From positions 1 through 46,116 of the forward strand of contig JARRCD010000002.1 in the NCBI GenBank assembly GCA_029982875.1: a stretch of 46,116 nucleotides of DNA, given 5' to 3'. Within the stretch, counting starts at the first letter, position 1. Every line of letters begins with the position of its first letter. A model generated the notes under the pieces. The model was not told where the DNA came from, did no database searches, and saw only the letters and a program-made list of their open reading frames with translations. Shown here in pieces: positions 1 through 9,537 of this stretch. This stretch comes from Candidatus Cloacimonadota bacterium (GTDB lineage: Bacteria > Cloacimonadota > Cloacimonadia > Cloacimonadales > Cloacimonadaceae). Both the position numbers and the translations under genes were made by a program.

Positions 1-866
1 CTGATTAAATCTTTGATTTCGGCACTGCTAAAAGCATAACTCTTATTGCAATAATGGCAAACCGGCGCAATTCCCTCTTGCATGCTGAGAAGCTCTGCTT
101 TTCCCAAAAGCAAGAGTCCACGGGCAAAACGTTCTTTACTGCAATCGCAGCGATAATACAGCTGACTTTGCTGATTGATCTGCCATTTGAGGTTTTTAAG
201 GACGAATTTATTGAGAATATCTTCCAAAGCTAATCCCATATCCATGAGATCGGATACATTCGGGGTATGGCGCAGATTTGTCTCGATCAAACGGGAGCTA
301 TTTATATCTGCCTGAGGAAGCTCCTGAATCAGGATGCCACCAGCAGACCTGACCTTTGCTGCAGCATCTATCAGAACTCCCAGGTTGACGGCGGAGGCTA
401 TCTGCTCACTTTGCCGGTAGTATTCTGCCAGATCAGTTGCAATTTCTGCATCAGTGAGCTCAATACTGCCCCGATAGGGAGCTTTTAGCCCACTTTGTTT
501 GATCACACTAAAGGTCCCTTTCCCGATATGTTTCCCGACCAGGAAATTGTCTTTTGATTGCTCAAACCAAAGCTGTGGTTTAAAAGCAAAGGCCTTGATA
601 TCTCCCTCTTTTTTGGCTATGGCGATACCACCCTTCAAGGGTCCATCACCATCGATGCGGATCGAGACTTCGCTTCGTGGCGCTTTCAATTCGCCGCTCA
701 TCAATGCTACTGCGGTGATTAATCTCCCCATCATTATGGTAGGGAGGGGATAAAGATCATGGATGTCTCGGGCAGCTTGCACGATTTCAGTGGTATCAAC
801 GGCAAATAGCCGGAATTGATTGTCCAGGATGCTGCCTCTCAGCAATCTTCCTTCAGGGATTTTCAT
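1..866 (-). CDS. hslO: Hsp33 redox-regulated chaperone, C-terminus cut by the window edge
   Basis: This gene is missing from the ORF track because its stop lies beyond base 1; 288 codons are open from the ATG at 866. Hsp33 is a cytosolic holdase that is switched on when oxidation releases zinc from four C-terminal cysteines. Those cysteines are visible as C240-x-C242, then 27 residues, then C270-x2-C273, which matches the family pattern CxC-x(27-32)-CxxC exactly. The N-terminal part (MKIPEGRLLRGSI, then a GELKAPRSEVSIRIDGDGPL-like core) fits the substrate-binding domain. Family members are about 290-300 residues, so only a few C-terminal residues should be missing. The start overlaps the end of the SpoIID-like gene by 14 bases, so the two are probably translated from one message. 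Confidence 0.93.
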   Translation of the reverse strand, partial: MKIPEGRLLRGSILDNQFRLFAVDTTEIVQAARDIHDLYPLPTIMMGRLITAVALMSGELKAPRSEVSIRIDGDGPLKGGIAIAKKEGDIKAFAFKPQLWFEQSKDNFLVGKHIGKGTFSVIKQSGLKAPYRGSIELTDAEIATDLAEYYRQSEQIASAVNLGVLIDAAAKVRSAGGILIQELPQADINSSRLIETNLRHTPNVSDLMDMGLALEDILNKFVLKNLKWQINQQSQLYYRCDCSKERFARGLLLLGKAELLSMQEGIAPVCHYCNKSYAFSSAEIKDLI

Positions 867-2307
867 GATGAATCCAAACAGTGGTTATTTTGGTTTGAGG
901 ATAGTAGGTCTGTAAAATCTCCCGGTAATCACTCCCTGCGCGGGCTTTTCTGAGCGCTCCGACTTGACACATTCCCACGCCATGGCCGGAGCCGCGACCT
1001 TTGATAGTAATCCTTTTGCCGGGATGGACCAGGGTCTTGCCGGGGTTATTGGCAAAATAAAAGAAGGAAGAAGGCAGCATATTAAAGGCTTGCCGGATCT
1101 TGTATTCGCCCTGTAATCGGTGCGTATCGTTGATCAAAAGCTCAAGGATGCGCCCGCTTTCACCGCGTTTCACAATGCGGATGCTTGTGATGCTGGAGAG
1201 TCCCAGATTTTGCGCCAGCTCTTTGCGGTCGATGCTGCACTGCCAATTTAGTGCGCTCCTCTCCCAAGAGCTCATGTTTTCAGTATCAACCTGAGTATTT
1301 ATCCAGTTAGCAGCACCTGCTTCGGTGGAAAGGTCATATTTACTGGCTTCAGGGATACAAAGAGAGCCACTGAGCTGAGGGAGATAAGCTCCATTCCAGA
1401 TGGCTTGGGAGGAATCAGTCTTGCCTCCACAACTGCTGTGATAGGTGGAATCCACTACCCGATCCCCGGTAACCATGATCTCCGCAGCAGTTTCGCTTAC
1501 TGCCTCTGCGATGGCACTATTGCGCAGGTGCTTACCCTTGTAAACCTGGCAATGAGTTGAGTTGCAGAGATCATAACCATCTTTGGCATGACGGTTGTAG
1601 AGCAAAAGATTCACGGCGTGAGTTCGGGCCGCAACCGCCTGAGCCTTGAGGGCTTGCATAGGGCTGTTGTTTCCTATCTCATTAGGGATTACTCCGGCGA
1701 TATATTCTTCCAGGGGCAGAATCTGATTGATTACCAATTGATGATCCACTTCCTTGAGGATAAATTCTCCTTCATAGCATAAGTCTCCAATCCAAAGCTG
1801 GTCTGCTGCGATCTTTACCGGGCTCTCAAAATAGCGGGCTTCACCGGCGGCATCTGTTATGACGATGCTGGAATTTACTATAGGAATCTCTTCAATTCTA
1901 CGCTCCGGTAAGCCCAATGCCAGGGCATATGCTTTGGCTTGTTCGATGGTGCCAAAACTCTGGGGGAAAAAGTATCTGTTCTCTTGCTTGATTACCAGGT
2001 AAGCTCCTTCCCAGTCAAAATAGACCTTGTTTTGTGCATCCTCGCATTCGCTTAATTCGGTCTCTTCTATGCGCTCTACAATGCCGAATCTGCTCTCGTG
2101 GCTATCTTTAAGTATAGAAATGCTAAGCTTGCCTTGCAAATCCTGACAAAAGAGCCCGCTGGCATCGCAAAAGGAGTATTCCCCTTCCGGCAAATCCATG
2201 CTCGAGGCAGTGTGGAGATTGACTTCCAGATACAAACTGCCATCTCTGATCTCTGCAGCACTTAACCAAGTGCAAATTATCAGCATGATCAGCAAAGCTT
2301 TTCGCAT
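853..2307 (-). CDS. SpoIID/LytB-domain secreted protein, probable peptidoglycan-acting enzyme
   Basis: This 484-residue protein starts with a signal peptide (MRKALLIMLIICTWLSAAE), so it should be exported. The SpoIID domain fills the C-terminal half: PNEIGNNSPMQALKAQAVAA with the usual ARTHA helix, then a STYHSSCGGKT segment, and GRGSGHGVGMCQVGA near the end. SpoIID proteins are lytic transglycosylases that act on denuded glycan strands in spore formers. Homologues in non-sporulating bacteria are often annotated as amidase enhancers, so the exact activity here is inferred. The N-terminal ~190 residues are less conserved and contain a repeat-like region that may bind cell wall. Its ATG overlaps the metG stop by one base (TAATG), which implies coupled translation. 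No spore genes are nearby. Confidence 0.85.
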   Translation of the reverse strand: MRKALLIMLIICTWLSAAEIRDGSLYLEVNLHTASSMDLPEGEYSFCDASGLFCQDLQGKLSISILKDSHESRFGIVERIEETELSECEDAQNKVYFDWEGAYLVIKQENRYFFPQSFGTIEQAKAYALALGLPERRIEEIPIVNSSIVITDAAGEARYFESPVKIAADQLWIGDLCYEGEFILKEVDHQLVINQILPLEEYIAGVIPNEIGNNSPMQALKAQAVAARTHAVNLLLYNRHAKDGYDLCNSTHCQVYKGKHLRNSAIAEAVSETAAEIMVTGDRVVDSTYHSSCGGKTDSSQAIWNGAYLPQLSGSLCIPEASKYDLSTEAGAANWINTQVDTENMSSWERSALNWQCSIDRKELAQNLGLSSITSIRIVKRGESGRILELLINDTHRLQGEYKIRQAFNMLPSSFFYFANNPGKTLVHPGKRITIKGRGSGHGVGMCQVGALRKARAGSDYREILQTYYPQTKITTVWIHHENP

Positions 2308-4316
2308 TATTGGACCACAGCGCCAGGTTGACCACCGTCACTGCTTACCAAATGCAAGCCATCGTCGTCATGGGCAGCCAGGATCATGCCATTGGACATG
2401 GTGTTTCTGATCTTACGAGGCTGCAGGTTTACCAGCATTGTGACGGTCTTGCCAATGATATCCTCCGCTTTGTAACTCTGGGCTATACCAGCTACCAATT
2501 CCCTGGTTTCAAAGCCCAGATCCACCTTTAATTTAAGCAGCTTATCAGTTTTGGGGATGGCACTGGCTTCAAGCACCTTTGCCAATCTCAAATCCAGAGC
2601 AGCGAATTGCTCATAACTAATCTGAGCTTTTATCGGCTCATAGTCTTTCTTTGCACTGTTATCGGCTTTGGAGTGAAGCTTCTGAATCTGAGCTGCGATA
2701 GCTTCATCCGGAATCTTTTTCATCAGGGGCTTGAATTCATGCAAGAGGAAATCCTGCTTTATAAAGGCATCCTGCCAGCAAGTAAGGCTGGGCAAAGACA
2801 TCATTTTCCTTAGCGCCAACATGTGTTTGGGCATAATAGGGGAGAGGGCTACGGATATTCTCTGCAAAAGAGAAGCGCAGACCCAAAGGGTTTGTTTCAC
2901 TTTCTCCTTGTCTGTCTTGATTACCAGCCAGGGTTTTTGTTCGTCAAAGAAGCGATTTCCTCGTCTGGCCAGATCAATGATAGCGCGGGTATTGCGTTTG
3001 ACCTGATAATTCTCATAGGAAGCAGCTATTTCGGTCATGATCTGATCTGCTTCGGTCAATAGTGACGCAGGGGTCTCATCCAGGCTTACGCAGGGTATTT
3101 GGGAATCAAAGTGCTTTGCCGCAAAACTAAATACACGGTGAGCAAGATTGCCTAAAACGTTGTTCAATTCCCCATTTATCTTCAGCTGGAAGTCCTTGAA
3201 GCTAAAATCTGCATCTTGCTTCTCGGGTGCATTTGCCGCAAGATAGTAACGCAGATACTCGCCATCAAAGTCTTGCACAAATTCATCTACCCAGATAGCC
3301 CAGTTTCTGCTGGTGGAAATCTTATCCCCTTCCAGATTCATAAATTCATTGGCGGGGATATCATGCGGCAGACAGTATTTGGTATTTTGTCCCATCAGCA
3401 TAGCAGGCCAGATCAGGGCATGGAAGATAATATTATCTTTGCCGATAAAGTGAATCAAATGCGTATCTGGATCCAGCCAATAGTCTTTCCAGAGTTCCGG
3501 CTTACCAATCTTGGCTGCCCATTCAATGGTAGATGAGATATAGCCGATTGGGGCATCAAACCATACATACAGCACTTTGCCTTCCGCTTCTTTCAAGGGC
3601 ACGGGCACTCCCCAGCTCAGGTCCCGAGTGATGGAACGTTCAATCAAACCTTGATCCAGCAGATTTAGCATAAAATTCCGCACATTCTCTTTCCAATAAT
3701 CCTTGTGTGATATCCACTGCTTGAGCTGCTCGGTAAAGTGATCCAAGAGGATAAACCAATGCTTTGTTTCTTTGATTACCGGTCGCTTGCCGCAAATCTT
3801 GCAGACTGGGTCTTTCAGAGCCGTGGTTTCATAGGTCTGGCCGCAGGCATCACACTGATCGCCGCGCGCACCAGCTTTGTCACATTGGGGGCAAGTGCCT
3901 TCCACATACCGGTCGGGCAAATATCTTTGGCAGTTTTCACAATAAAACTGTCGGGTAGTCTTGGCTTTAATGTGCCCATTTTCATACAGTTCGCTAAAAA
4001 ATCTCTGGGACAATTCATAATGCTGCGCCCGGGCAGTTCCGGAGAAATTATCAAATTCTATGCCGATACCATCAAATGCAGCTTTGATGCTTTGATGGTA
4101 GCGCTTTACTATCTCAATGGGCTGAATTCCTTCCTTATCTGCAGAGATCGATATTGGGGTGCCGTGTTCATCGGTGCCGCAAACAAAGACTACATCTTTA
4201 CCCTGAAGCCGCAGATAGCGGACAAAGATATCCGCCGGAAGGTAGGCCCCGGCTACATGTCCCACGTGCAATTTACCATTGGCATAGGGTAAGGCGCTGG
4301 TTACGATATATTTCAT
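2307..4316 (-). CDS. metG: Methionine--tRNA ligase with C-terminal tRNA-binding domain
   Basis: The enzyme charges tRNA-Met, including the initiator, in the cytosol. The class I signatures are present: HVGH at residues 17-20 (HIGH box) and KISTS near residue 330 (KMSKS box). A zinc insert lies at about residues 125-180 with four CxxC pairs (CENC, CPQC, CDAC, CKIC), the two-zinc-knuckle form. The last ~110 residues form a Trbp111/EMAP-like OB fold (DLRLAKVLEASAIPKTDKLL ... VNLQPRKIRNTMSNGM) that binds tRNA and helps dimerisation. The length of 669 residues is normal for the long bacterial form. It sits directly after lysC with no gap and runs into the spoIID-like gene. All the key residues I could place look intact. 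Confidence 0.97.
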   Translation of the reverse strand: MKYIVTSALPYANGKLHVGHVAGAYLPADIFVRYLRLQGKDVVFVCGTDEHGTPISISADKEGIQPIEIVKRYHQSIKAAFDGIGIEFDNFSGTARAQHYELSQRFFSELYENGHIKAKTTRQFYCENCQRYLPDRYVEGTCPQCDKAGARGDQCDACGQTYETTALKDPVCKICGKRPVIKETKHWFILLDHFTEQLKQWISHKDYWKENVRNFMLNLLDQGLIERSITRDLSWGVPVPLKEAEGKVLYVWFDAPIGYISSTIEWAAKIGKPELWKDYWLDPDTHLIHFIGKDNIIFHALIWPAMLMGQNTKYCLPHDIPANEFMNLEGDKISTSRNWAIWVDEFVQDFDGEYLRYYLAANAPEKQDADFSFKDFQLKINGELNNVLGNLAHRVFSFAAKHFDSQIPCVSLDETPASLLTEADQIMTEIAASYENYQVKRNTRAIIDLARRGNRFFDEQKPWLVIKTDKEKVKQTLWVCASLLQRISVALSPIMPKHMLALRKMMSLPSLTCWQDAFIKQDFLLHEFKPLMKKIPDEAIAAQIQKLHSKADNSAKKDYEPIKAQISYEQFAALDLRLAKVLEASAIPKTDKLLKLKVDLGFETRELVAGIAQSYKAEDIIGKTVTMLVNLQPRKIRNTMSNGMILAAHDDDGLHLVSSDGGQPGAVVQ

Positions 4317-5486
4317 TTATTCTCCAAAAAACTCATGATGTAAAAGTGAGACGGTGGTTGCTACTTTTTCAGAAGGCAACATCAATTCCAGACTCCGTTC
4401 ACTATGTGAAATGCGTTCGATCTGGCAATGCTCTGTAAGCTTGAGCACGCGTGCTATGAAGGCCGGGTCTGCGGCTAAACCGAGACCAACCAGGATCACA
4501 AAGCCCCAATCCTTGTCTTTGGTGAATTGATCATAACCTGATTCTAAGAGCAAATAATCAATCTCACTCTCATATTTTGCTTCGATAAAGAGCTCCAGGG
4601 CTTGATCTTGCAGATTGATCTTAAATATCTCATGATGCCATTTATTAAGCAACAAGAGTGCTTTGGCATCAGGTTTGATCCGATAGCGCATAAGATCTTC
4701 TTTATGGGCAATGGCATTTACTTGACGTTCTTCCATAGCTTTATCCTTAGGACTTTCTTCCCGGGTAATTGTTGTTCCTGCAGCATAATTGAGGGACGAT
4801 CTCACTTCTACGGGAACTTTGTATTTATAGGCATATTCGACCGCTCTTGGGTGAAGCACTTTTGAACCGTTATAGGCCAGAGCCAGCATATCCAGATAGC
4901 CGATTTCACGGATAAAGCGCGCCTGCGGCACAAGGCGCGGATCAGCGGTATACACGCCATTTACATCGGTGTAGATCTCACACTTTGCCGCTCCCAGATA
5001 GCAGGCCAAAGCCACGGCAGAAGTATCCGACCCTCCCCGTCCCAGCGTCGTGATTTCTTTGGCTGTGCTTACGCCCTGAAATCCTGCCACGATTACGACC
5101 TTACCTTTAGCTAATTCCTCTTGGATCCTGAAGGCATTTACCTTAATAATCCTGGCATTTCCATGATGATCATCTGTGATAATCCCGCTTTGAGATCCGG
5201 TGAATGAGATAGAGGAAATATTTTCTTCCATCAAAGATAATGATAAAAGGGACATAGAGATTCTTTCTCCGGCGGTAAGCAGCATATCCAGCTCTCTGCG
5301 GGAGGGATGTGGCGTGATCTCATAAGCGAGTTTGAATAGCTCATCGGTAGTTTTAGCCATTGCCGATACCACCAATACTAATTGATCTCCACCGCGGATA
5401 TCTCTGGCCAATCTATGGGCTATAGCACGGATCTGTCCCACACTGCCTACAGAGCTGCCCCCAAATTTCTTTACAATGATTGCCAT
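4317..5486 (-). CDS. lysC: Aspartokinase
   Basis: This enzyme phosphorylates aspartate, the first step toward lysine, threonine, methionine and diaminopimelate for the cell wall. The kinase domain (about residues 1-235) has KFGGSSVGSVGQI, GRGGSDTSAVALA and DVNGVYTADPR, all standard substrate and nucleotide motifs. The remaining ~150 residues fit two ACT domains. The first is poorly conserved and lacks the usual PGxAA-type segment. The second keeps the QIERISHSE...LPSEKV...LH pattern. Feedback control by lysine or threonine may therefore be altered; this is inference from motif loss only. At 389 residues it is slightly short for a monofunctional aspartokinase (about 400). It abuts both pyrG and metG, so it is part of the long minus-strand operon. 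Confidence 0.95.
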   Translation of the reverse strand: MAIIVKKFGGSSVGSVGQIRAIAHRLARDIRGGDQLVLVVSAMAKTTDELFKLAYEITPHPSRRELDMLLTAGERISMSLLSLSLMEENISSISFTGSQSGIITDDHHGNARIIKVNAFRIQEELAKGKVVIVAGFQGVSTAKEITTLGRGGSDTSAVALACYLGAAKCEIYTDVNGVYTADPRLVPQARFIREIGYLDMLALAYNGSKVLHPRAVEYAYKYKVPVEVRSSLNYAAGTTITREESPKDKAMEERQVNAIAHKEDLMRYRIKPDAKALLLLNKWHHEIFKINLQDQALELFIEAKYESEIDYLLLESGYDQFTKDKDWGFVILVGLGLAADPAFIARVLKLTEHCQIERISHSERSLELMLPSEKVATTVSLLHHEFFGE

Positions 5487-7079
5487 CTATACCTTGGCTG
5501 CTGCTTTGAGAAAGGCCACAAAAAGCGGATGTGCCCGGTTGGGACGGGATTTGAATTCAGGGTGAAATTGCACCCCGAGATGAAAGTCATTGGCCGGGTA
5601 TTCTACTATTTCTACCAGGAGTCCTTGCTCGGACACTCCACTCAAGCAAAGCCCGGCATCACTTAGTATCTTGCGGTAATCGTTATTAAATTCATAGCGA
5701 TGACGGTGTCTTTCCTTGATCTCAAGCTCGTTGTAGGAGCGATGAGCCAGACTCCCGGGTTGCAAGATGCATTTATAAGCACCAAGCCGCATAGAGCCCC
5801 CCACCATTTCGATATAGCGTTGATCTTCCATGAGATGGATCACGGGATGCGGGCTGATTTCGTCAAATTCTGTGCTATGAGCTTGTTGCAGTTTACAGAC
5901 ATTGCGGGCAAATTCTATCACCATTACCTGCATGCCCAGACAAATCCCAAACAGAGGGATATTCTTGTTACGGGCGTATTGGGAAATCAGGATTTTTCCA
6001 TCAATCCCGCGAACTCCAAAGCCTCCAGGAACCAGAATCCCGTCTATTTCTGCAAACTCCTTATCCAGGTCTCTATTTTTGAATTTTCGCTCAGAATCTA
6101 CCCATTTGATAGTGAGTTTTCTACGGATATGAGCGGCGGCATGGGTAAGGGCTTCCACGACGCTTTTATAGGCATCCTGATGTTGCACATATTTACCACA
6201 AATAGCGATCCGCACTTCGGTTTCGCTATTTGCCTGATTATCCAAAAACCTTTGCCAAGCATCCAAATTCATGGAGCCGTTCTTCACGTTGAAATGGCGA
6301 CAGATAAGATCCGGCAGCTTTGCTTTCTGGTAGATCAAGGGTATTTCATACACACATTTCACATCTATGGCATTGATAACGCATTCCTTGGGCACATTGG
6401 TGAATAGCGCTATTTTGGCATAAATATCGTCACCAAATTGCTTTTCACTGCGGCAGAGGAGAATATCGGGTTGAATACCAATTTCCCGCAGTTTGTAGGC
6501 ACTATGTTGAGAGGGCTTGGTCTTGAGCTCTCCCGCAGTTTTGATATAGGGAACATAGGTGAGCAAGATATTCAAAGTGTCGTGTACACCGAGATCCAGC
6601 CGCAATTGACGCACCGCTTCCAAAAAGGGCAGACTTTCGATATCACCGACCGTGCCCCCGATCTCGGTGATCACAAAGTCATTACCATCTGCCAGGCGCT
6701 TTATCCGGCGTTTGATCTCATCCGTCACATGGGGTATCACCTGAACTGTCTTTCCCAGATACAGCCCTTTGCGTTCATTCGAGAGCACAGTTTCATAAAC
6801 TTGGCCGGCACTACAGCTACTTTGAGAGGTTAGCGCCTCATCTACAAAGCGCTCATAATGTCCCAGATCCAGATCAGTTTCGGCGCCGTCATCGGTCACA
6901 AATACCTCTCCATGTTGAAAGGGACTCATTGTTCCGGGGTCTACATTCAGATATGGATCAAATTTTTGCAGCACCACCTTGTAGCCCATTGATTTTAGTA
7001 GTAAACCTATAGAAGCGGTTGCTATCCCCTTGCCCAAAGAGGATAGCACTCCGCCCATTACGAAGATGTATTTTGCCAT
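5487..7079 (-). CDS. pyrG: CTP synthase
   Basis: CTP synthase converts UTP, ATP and glutamine to CTP in the cytosol. The N-terminal amidoligase domain opens with FVMGGVLSSLGKGI, the ATP-binding P-loop region of the family, followed by QKFDPYLNVDPGTM. The C-terminal class I glutamine amidotransferase domain has the nucleophile in FGICLGMQ, the oxyanion segment PGGFGVRG, and the His/Glu pair in VQFHPEF. The 530-residue length is typical. The TAG stop abuts the lysC ATG, and the aminotransferase gene lies downstream of the operon start 11 bases away. I see no truncation or missing active-site residue. Confidence 0.98.
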   Translation of the reverse strand: MAKYIFVMGGVLSSLGKGIATASIGLLLKSMGYKVVLQKFDPYLNVDPGTMSPFQHGEVFVTDDGAETDLDLGHYERFVDEALTSQSSCSAGQVYETVLSNERKGLYLGKTVQVIPHVTDEIKRRIKRLADGNDFVITEIGGTVGDIESLPFLEAVRQLRLDLGVHDTLNILLTYVPYIKTAGELKTKPSQHSAYKLREIGIQPDILLCRSEKQFGDDIYAKIALFTNVPKECVINAIDVKCVYEIPLIYQKAKLPDLICRHFNVKNGSMNLDAWQRFLDNQANSETEVRIAICGKYVQHQDAYKSVVEALTHAAAHIRRKLTIKWVDSERKFKNRDLDKEFAEIDGILVPGGFGVRGIDGKILISQYARNKNIPLFGICLGMQVMVIEFARNVCKLQQAHSTEFDEISPHPVIHLMEDQRYIEMVGGSMRLGAYKCILQPGSLAHRSYNELEIKERHRHRYEFNNDYRKILSDAGLCLSGVSEQGLLVEIVEYPANDFHLGVQFHPEFKSRPNRAHPLFVAFLKAAAKV

Positions 7080-7090
7080 TATTTGCTTCC

Positions 7091-8335
7091 TTAGACCATT
7101 TTCTTGATTTCGTCTAAGGATTCTTTGATGGCATTTACCGTATAAGCCAAATCTTCATCTGTATGTCGGTAACAGATATAGCCATGATGGTAAGGTTGCA
7201 GGAAGACCTTGCGGCGGATAAGCTCGGTATAGAATTGTACTCTAAGCTTCTTATACAAGCCCGTGTCATCTTTTTTGAAGGTAACAAAAGGCATCCAGGG
7301 AGCACCACTGAATTCTACGGGTAAATTGGAATCATCGATTATTTTTTGGACGTCCCGGCCAAATTTTTCACCTTTTTGGGCTACTGTTTCCAGCACTTTA
7401 TCTCGTTGCAAGATCTCAATAGTCTTCAGGGCTGCCACAATGCTATCACTATTCGGGAAGAAGGTAGAGGAGAGAAATACCTGATCTGCCAGGACTTTCA
7501 TATACTCTTCTTTCCCAACTAAAGTCGCAATGGCATAACCATTGGCCATAGCTTTACCAAAAGTGGAAAGATCCGGAGTGACGCCAAAGTATTCCTGAGC
7601 GCCGCCGAGCGCAACTCTGAATCCGCTGCGAATCTCATCAAAGATCAGCAGGCAGTGATATTTATCCGCCAGCTCACGTACAGCTTCCAGATAACCCGGC
7701 TTGGGCATCTCCACGGCTGCTCCCAGCGGGTGCCCCACCGGGGTGATGATAATCGCAGCCATATCGTCTTGATGCTGCTTGAGCAAGCTCTCCAATGCAT
7801 CTATATCATTATAGTGAAATTCCAGGGTATCCTCATAGAGCTTTTCCGGAATTCCGCCTTTCACTTCGACGCACCAATCGTGCCATCCATGATAACCGCA
7901 GCGTGCTATCTTGGTCTTGCCGGTGCAAGCGCGAGCTACTCTGATGGCAATTGTCGTAGCATCAGAGCCGGTTTTTACCAAAGCTGCCATTTCGCAGGAA
8001 GGAATGAGCTCCTTGAGTTTATGTACCAGCTGGTTTTGCTGGGGCTGGGTCAATGAGAAGCAAAAGCCTTTGTTATTGACCTGTTCTTGCACGGCATGGT
8101 CGATCTCAGCTTCGCGATAGCCGATGATGATGGGACCATAAGCACAGAGAAAATCTATATATTCATTTCCATCTACATCAGTGACTCGGCCGCCTTTACC
8201 ATGATCAAAGAAAATTGGATATTCTCCCTCTACAAAATTGTAGGGTCTGCGGATACCGGCAACTGCACCGGGGACAAGTTTGAGGGCTTCTTCATACATT
8301 GCCATACTTTTATCGAGTTTGAGTTTTTCTGCCAT
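7091..8335 (-). CDS. Class III PLP-dependent aminotransferase (glutamate-1-semialdehyde aminomutase-like)
   Basis: The ORF track starts 51 bases upstream, but ATG at 8335 (MAEKLKLDKSM) is preferred. It follows a GGAGAGG ribosome site in the end of the thiolase gene and lies two bases after that gene's stop. The 414-residue protein has the fold-type I signatures: KTGSDATTIAIRVAR (cofactor phosphate), RCGYHGWHDW, DEIRSGFR (the Asp that holds the pyridine nitrogen) and FGKAMANGY with the likely PLP lysine. It resembles GSA aminomutase (HemL), but no other haem genes are near and DEIRSGFR differs from the usual HemL DEVMTGFR. Its neighbour is a thiolase, so an amino-acid degradation role (transaminating an omega-amino or keto acid) is equally likely. 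The substrate cannot be read from the sequence. Confidence 0.82.
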   Translation of the reverse strand: MAEKLKLDKSMAMYEEALKLVPGAVAGIRRPYNFVEGEYPIFFDHGKGGRVTDVDGNEYIDFLCAYGPIIIGYREAEIDHAVQEQVNNKGFCFSLTQPQQNQLVHKLKELIPSCEMAALVKTGSDATTIAIRVARACTGKTKIARCGYHGWHDWCVEVKGGIPEKLYEDTLEFHYNDIDALESLLKQHQDDMAAIIITPVGHPLGAAVEMPKPGYLEAVRELADKYHCLLIFDEIRSGFRVALGGAQEYFGVTPDLSTFGKAMANGYAIATLVGKEEYMKVLADQVFLSSTFFPNSDSIVAALKTIEILQRDKVLETVAQKGEKFGRDVQKIIDDSNLPVEFSGAPWMPFVTFKKDDTGLYKKLRVQFYTELIRRKVFLQPYHHGYICYRHTDEDLAYTVNAIKESLDEIKKMV

Positions 8336-8337
8336 GA

Positions 8338-9537
8338 TTATTTCCTCTCCCAAAGGGTAGCAATACCCATTCCGCCACCGATACAAAGAGAGGCCAAGCC
8401 TTTCTTGTTCTGGCGGCGTTTCATTTCGTGTAACAAAGTAACGATAATCCGGGCACCACTCGCTCCGATAGGATGTCCTAAGGCGATGGCACCACCATTT
8501 ACATTGACTATGTCCGGATTCAAGTTGCCCAAGCCTGCCTCAAGCAAGCCCTTGAATACAGATAAGGATTGAGCTGCAAAGGCTTCATTGAGTTCAACTA
8601 ATTCGATATCGTTCAAAGTCCATCCGCTTTTATGCAGCACCTTTTTTATGGCTGGCACGGGACCAATGCCCATGATGGCAGGATCAACTCCGGCGGAAGC
8701 ACTTTCCACAAAATATGCCAGAGGACTAAGCCCAAGTTCCTTGGCCTTATCTTCACTCATGATCAATAAGAGAGCAGCTCCGTCATTGATCCCACTACTG
8801 CTCGCGGCTGTTACGCTGCCGTCCTTTTTGAAGGCAGGACGCAATTTTGCCAAAGCTTCCTTGGTCACTCCGGCTCGAGGCATTTCGTCTTTATCGACTA
8901 CAAGCGGATCACCCTTACGCTGAGGGATACTGATAGGCACAATCTCGTCTGAGAATTTACCACTTTTTTGAGCAGCTTCGGTTTTGTTTTGTGAATTGGT
9001 GGCAAAAGCATCCTGTTCTTCCCTGCTCAGAGCATATTTTTCCGCCAGGTTTTCGGCGGTCATACCCATGTGATAGTCATTGAAGATATCGGAAAGACCA
9101 TCCCGGATCATCATATCCATCATAGTCTTATCTCCCATGCGCGCACCCCAACGGGCATCCTTGAGCAAATATGGAATCTGGCTCATGTTTTCTGAGCCTC
9201 CGGCTACGATAACATCGGCTTCTCCACTGGATATCATCAGAGCTGCAAGAGAAACAGCTTTCATGCCGCTGCCACATACTTTATTAACGGTATAAGCCGG
9301 CACATAATCTGGTATTCCAGAGTAGATACTGATCTGACGGGCAACGTTTTGTCCCAATCCCGCACCGCAGACATTACCAACTATGACTTCATCAACGACC
9401 TCAGGTTTGATTCCGGTTTCTTTGAAAATAGCTTGCAAAGTGTGAACTCCAAGCTGAACTGCGGAGACGTCTTTGAATACTCCACCAAAGCTTCCGATTG
9501 CACTGCGCTTTGCGCATACTACAACGGCTTGTTTCAT
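8338..9537 (-). CDS. Acetyl-CoA C-acetyltransferase (thiolase)
   Basis: Thiolases join or cleave acetyl-CoA units: two acetyl-CoA to acetoacetyl-CoA, or the reverse in fermentation. The acyl-accepting cysteine is in [12 protein letters not shown]. The His of [11 protein letters not shown] and the second Cys of CIGGGMGIA complete the active site. The length of 399 residues fits the tetrameric biosynthetic/degradative acetoacetyl-CoA type better than long-chain FadA, but chain-length preference is inferred. A strong GGAGGAAAG sits just before the ATG. It is the first gene of the long minus-strand run, with a 385-base gap upstream. Being followed by an aminotransferase suggests a shared role in amino-acid or butyrate-type carbon flow, then housekeeping genes follow in the same message. 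Confidence 0.95.
   Translation of the reverse strand: MKQAVVVCAKRSAIGSFGGVFKDVSAVQLGVHTLQAIFKETGIKPEVVDEVIVGNVCGAGLGQNVARQISIYSGIPDYVPAYTVNKVCGSGMKAVSLAALMISSGEADVIVAGGSENMSQIPYLLKDARWGARMGDKTMMDMMIRDGLSDIFNDYHMGMTAENLAEKYALSREEQDAFATNSQNKTEAAQKSGKFSDEIVPISIPQRKGDPLVVDKDEMPRAGVTKEALAKLRPAFKKDGSVTAASSSGINDGAALLLIMSEDKAKELGLSPLAYFVESASAGVDPAIMGIGPVPAIKKVLHKSGWTLNDIELVELNEAFAAQSLSVFKGLLEAGLGNLNPDIVNVNGGAIALGHPIGASGARIIVTLLHEMKRRQNKKGLASLCIGGGMGIATLWERK

Noticed and set aside
267-753. Two plus-strand ORFs (267-488, 499-753)
   Set aside because: They are antisense to hslO, which is only missing from the track because its stop is outside the window.
3738-4292. 184-codon plus-strand ORF inside metG
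   Set aside because: It is antisense to a complete, motif-bearing metG and shows no recognisable domain; shadow frame.
5700-6407. 235-codon plus-strand ORF inside pyrG
   Set aside because: It lies fully antisense to CTP synthase with all active-site motifs intact; shadow frame.
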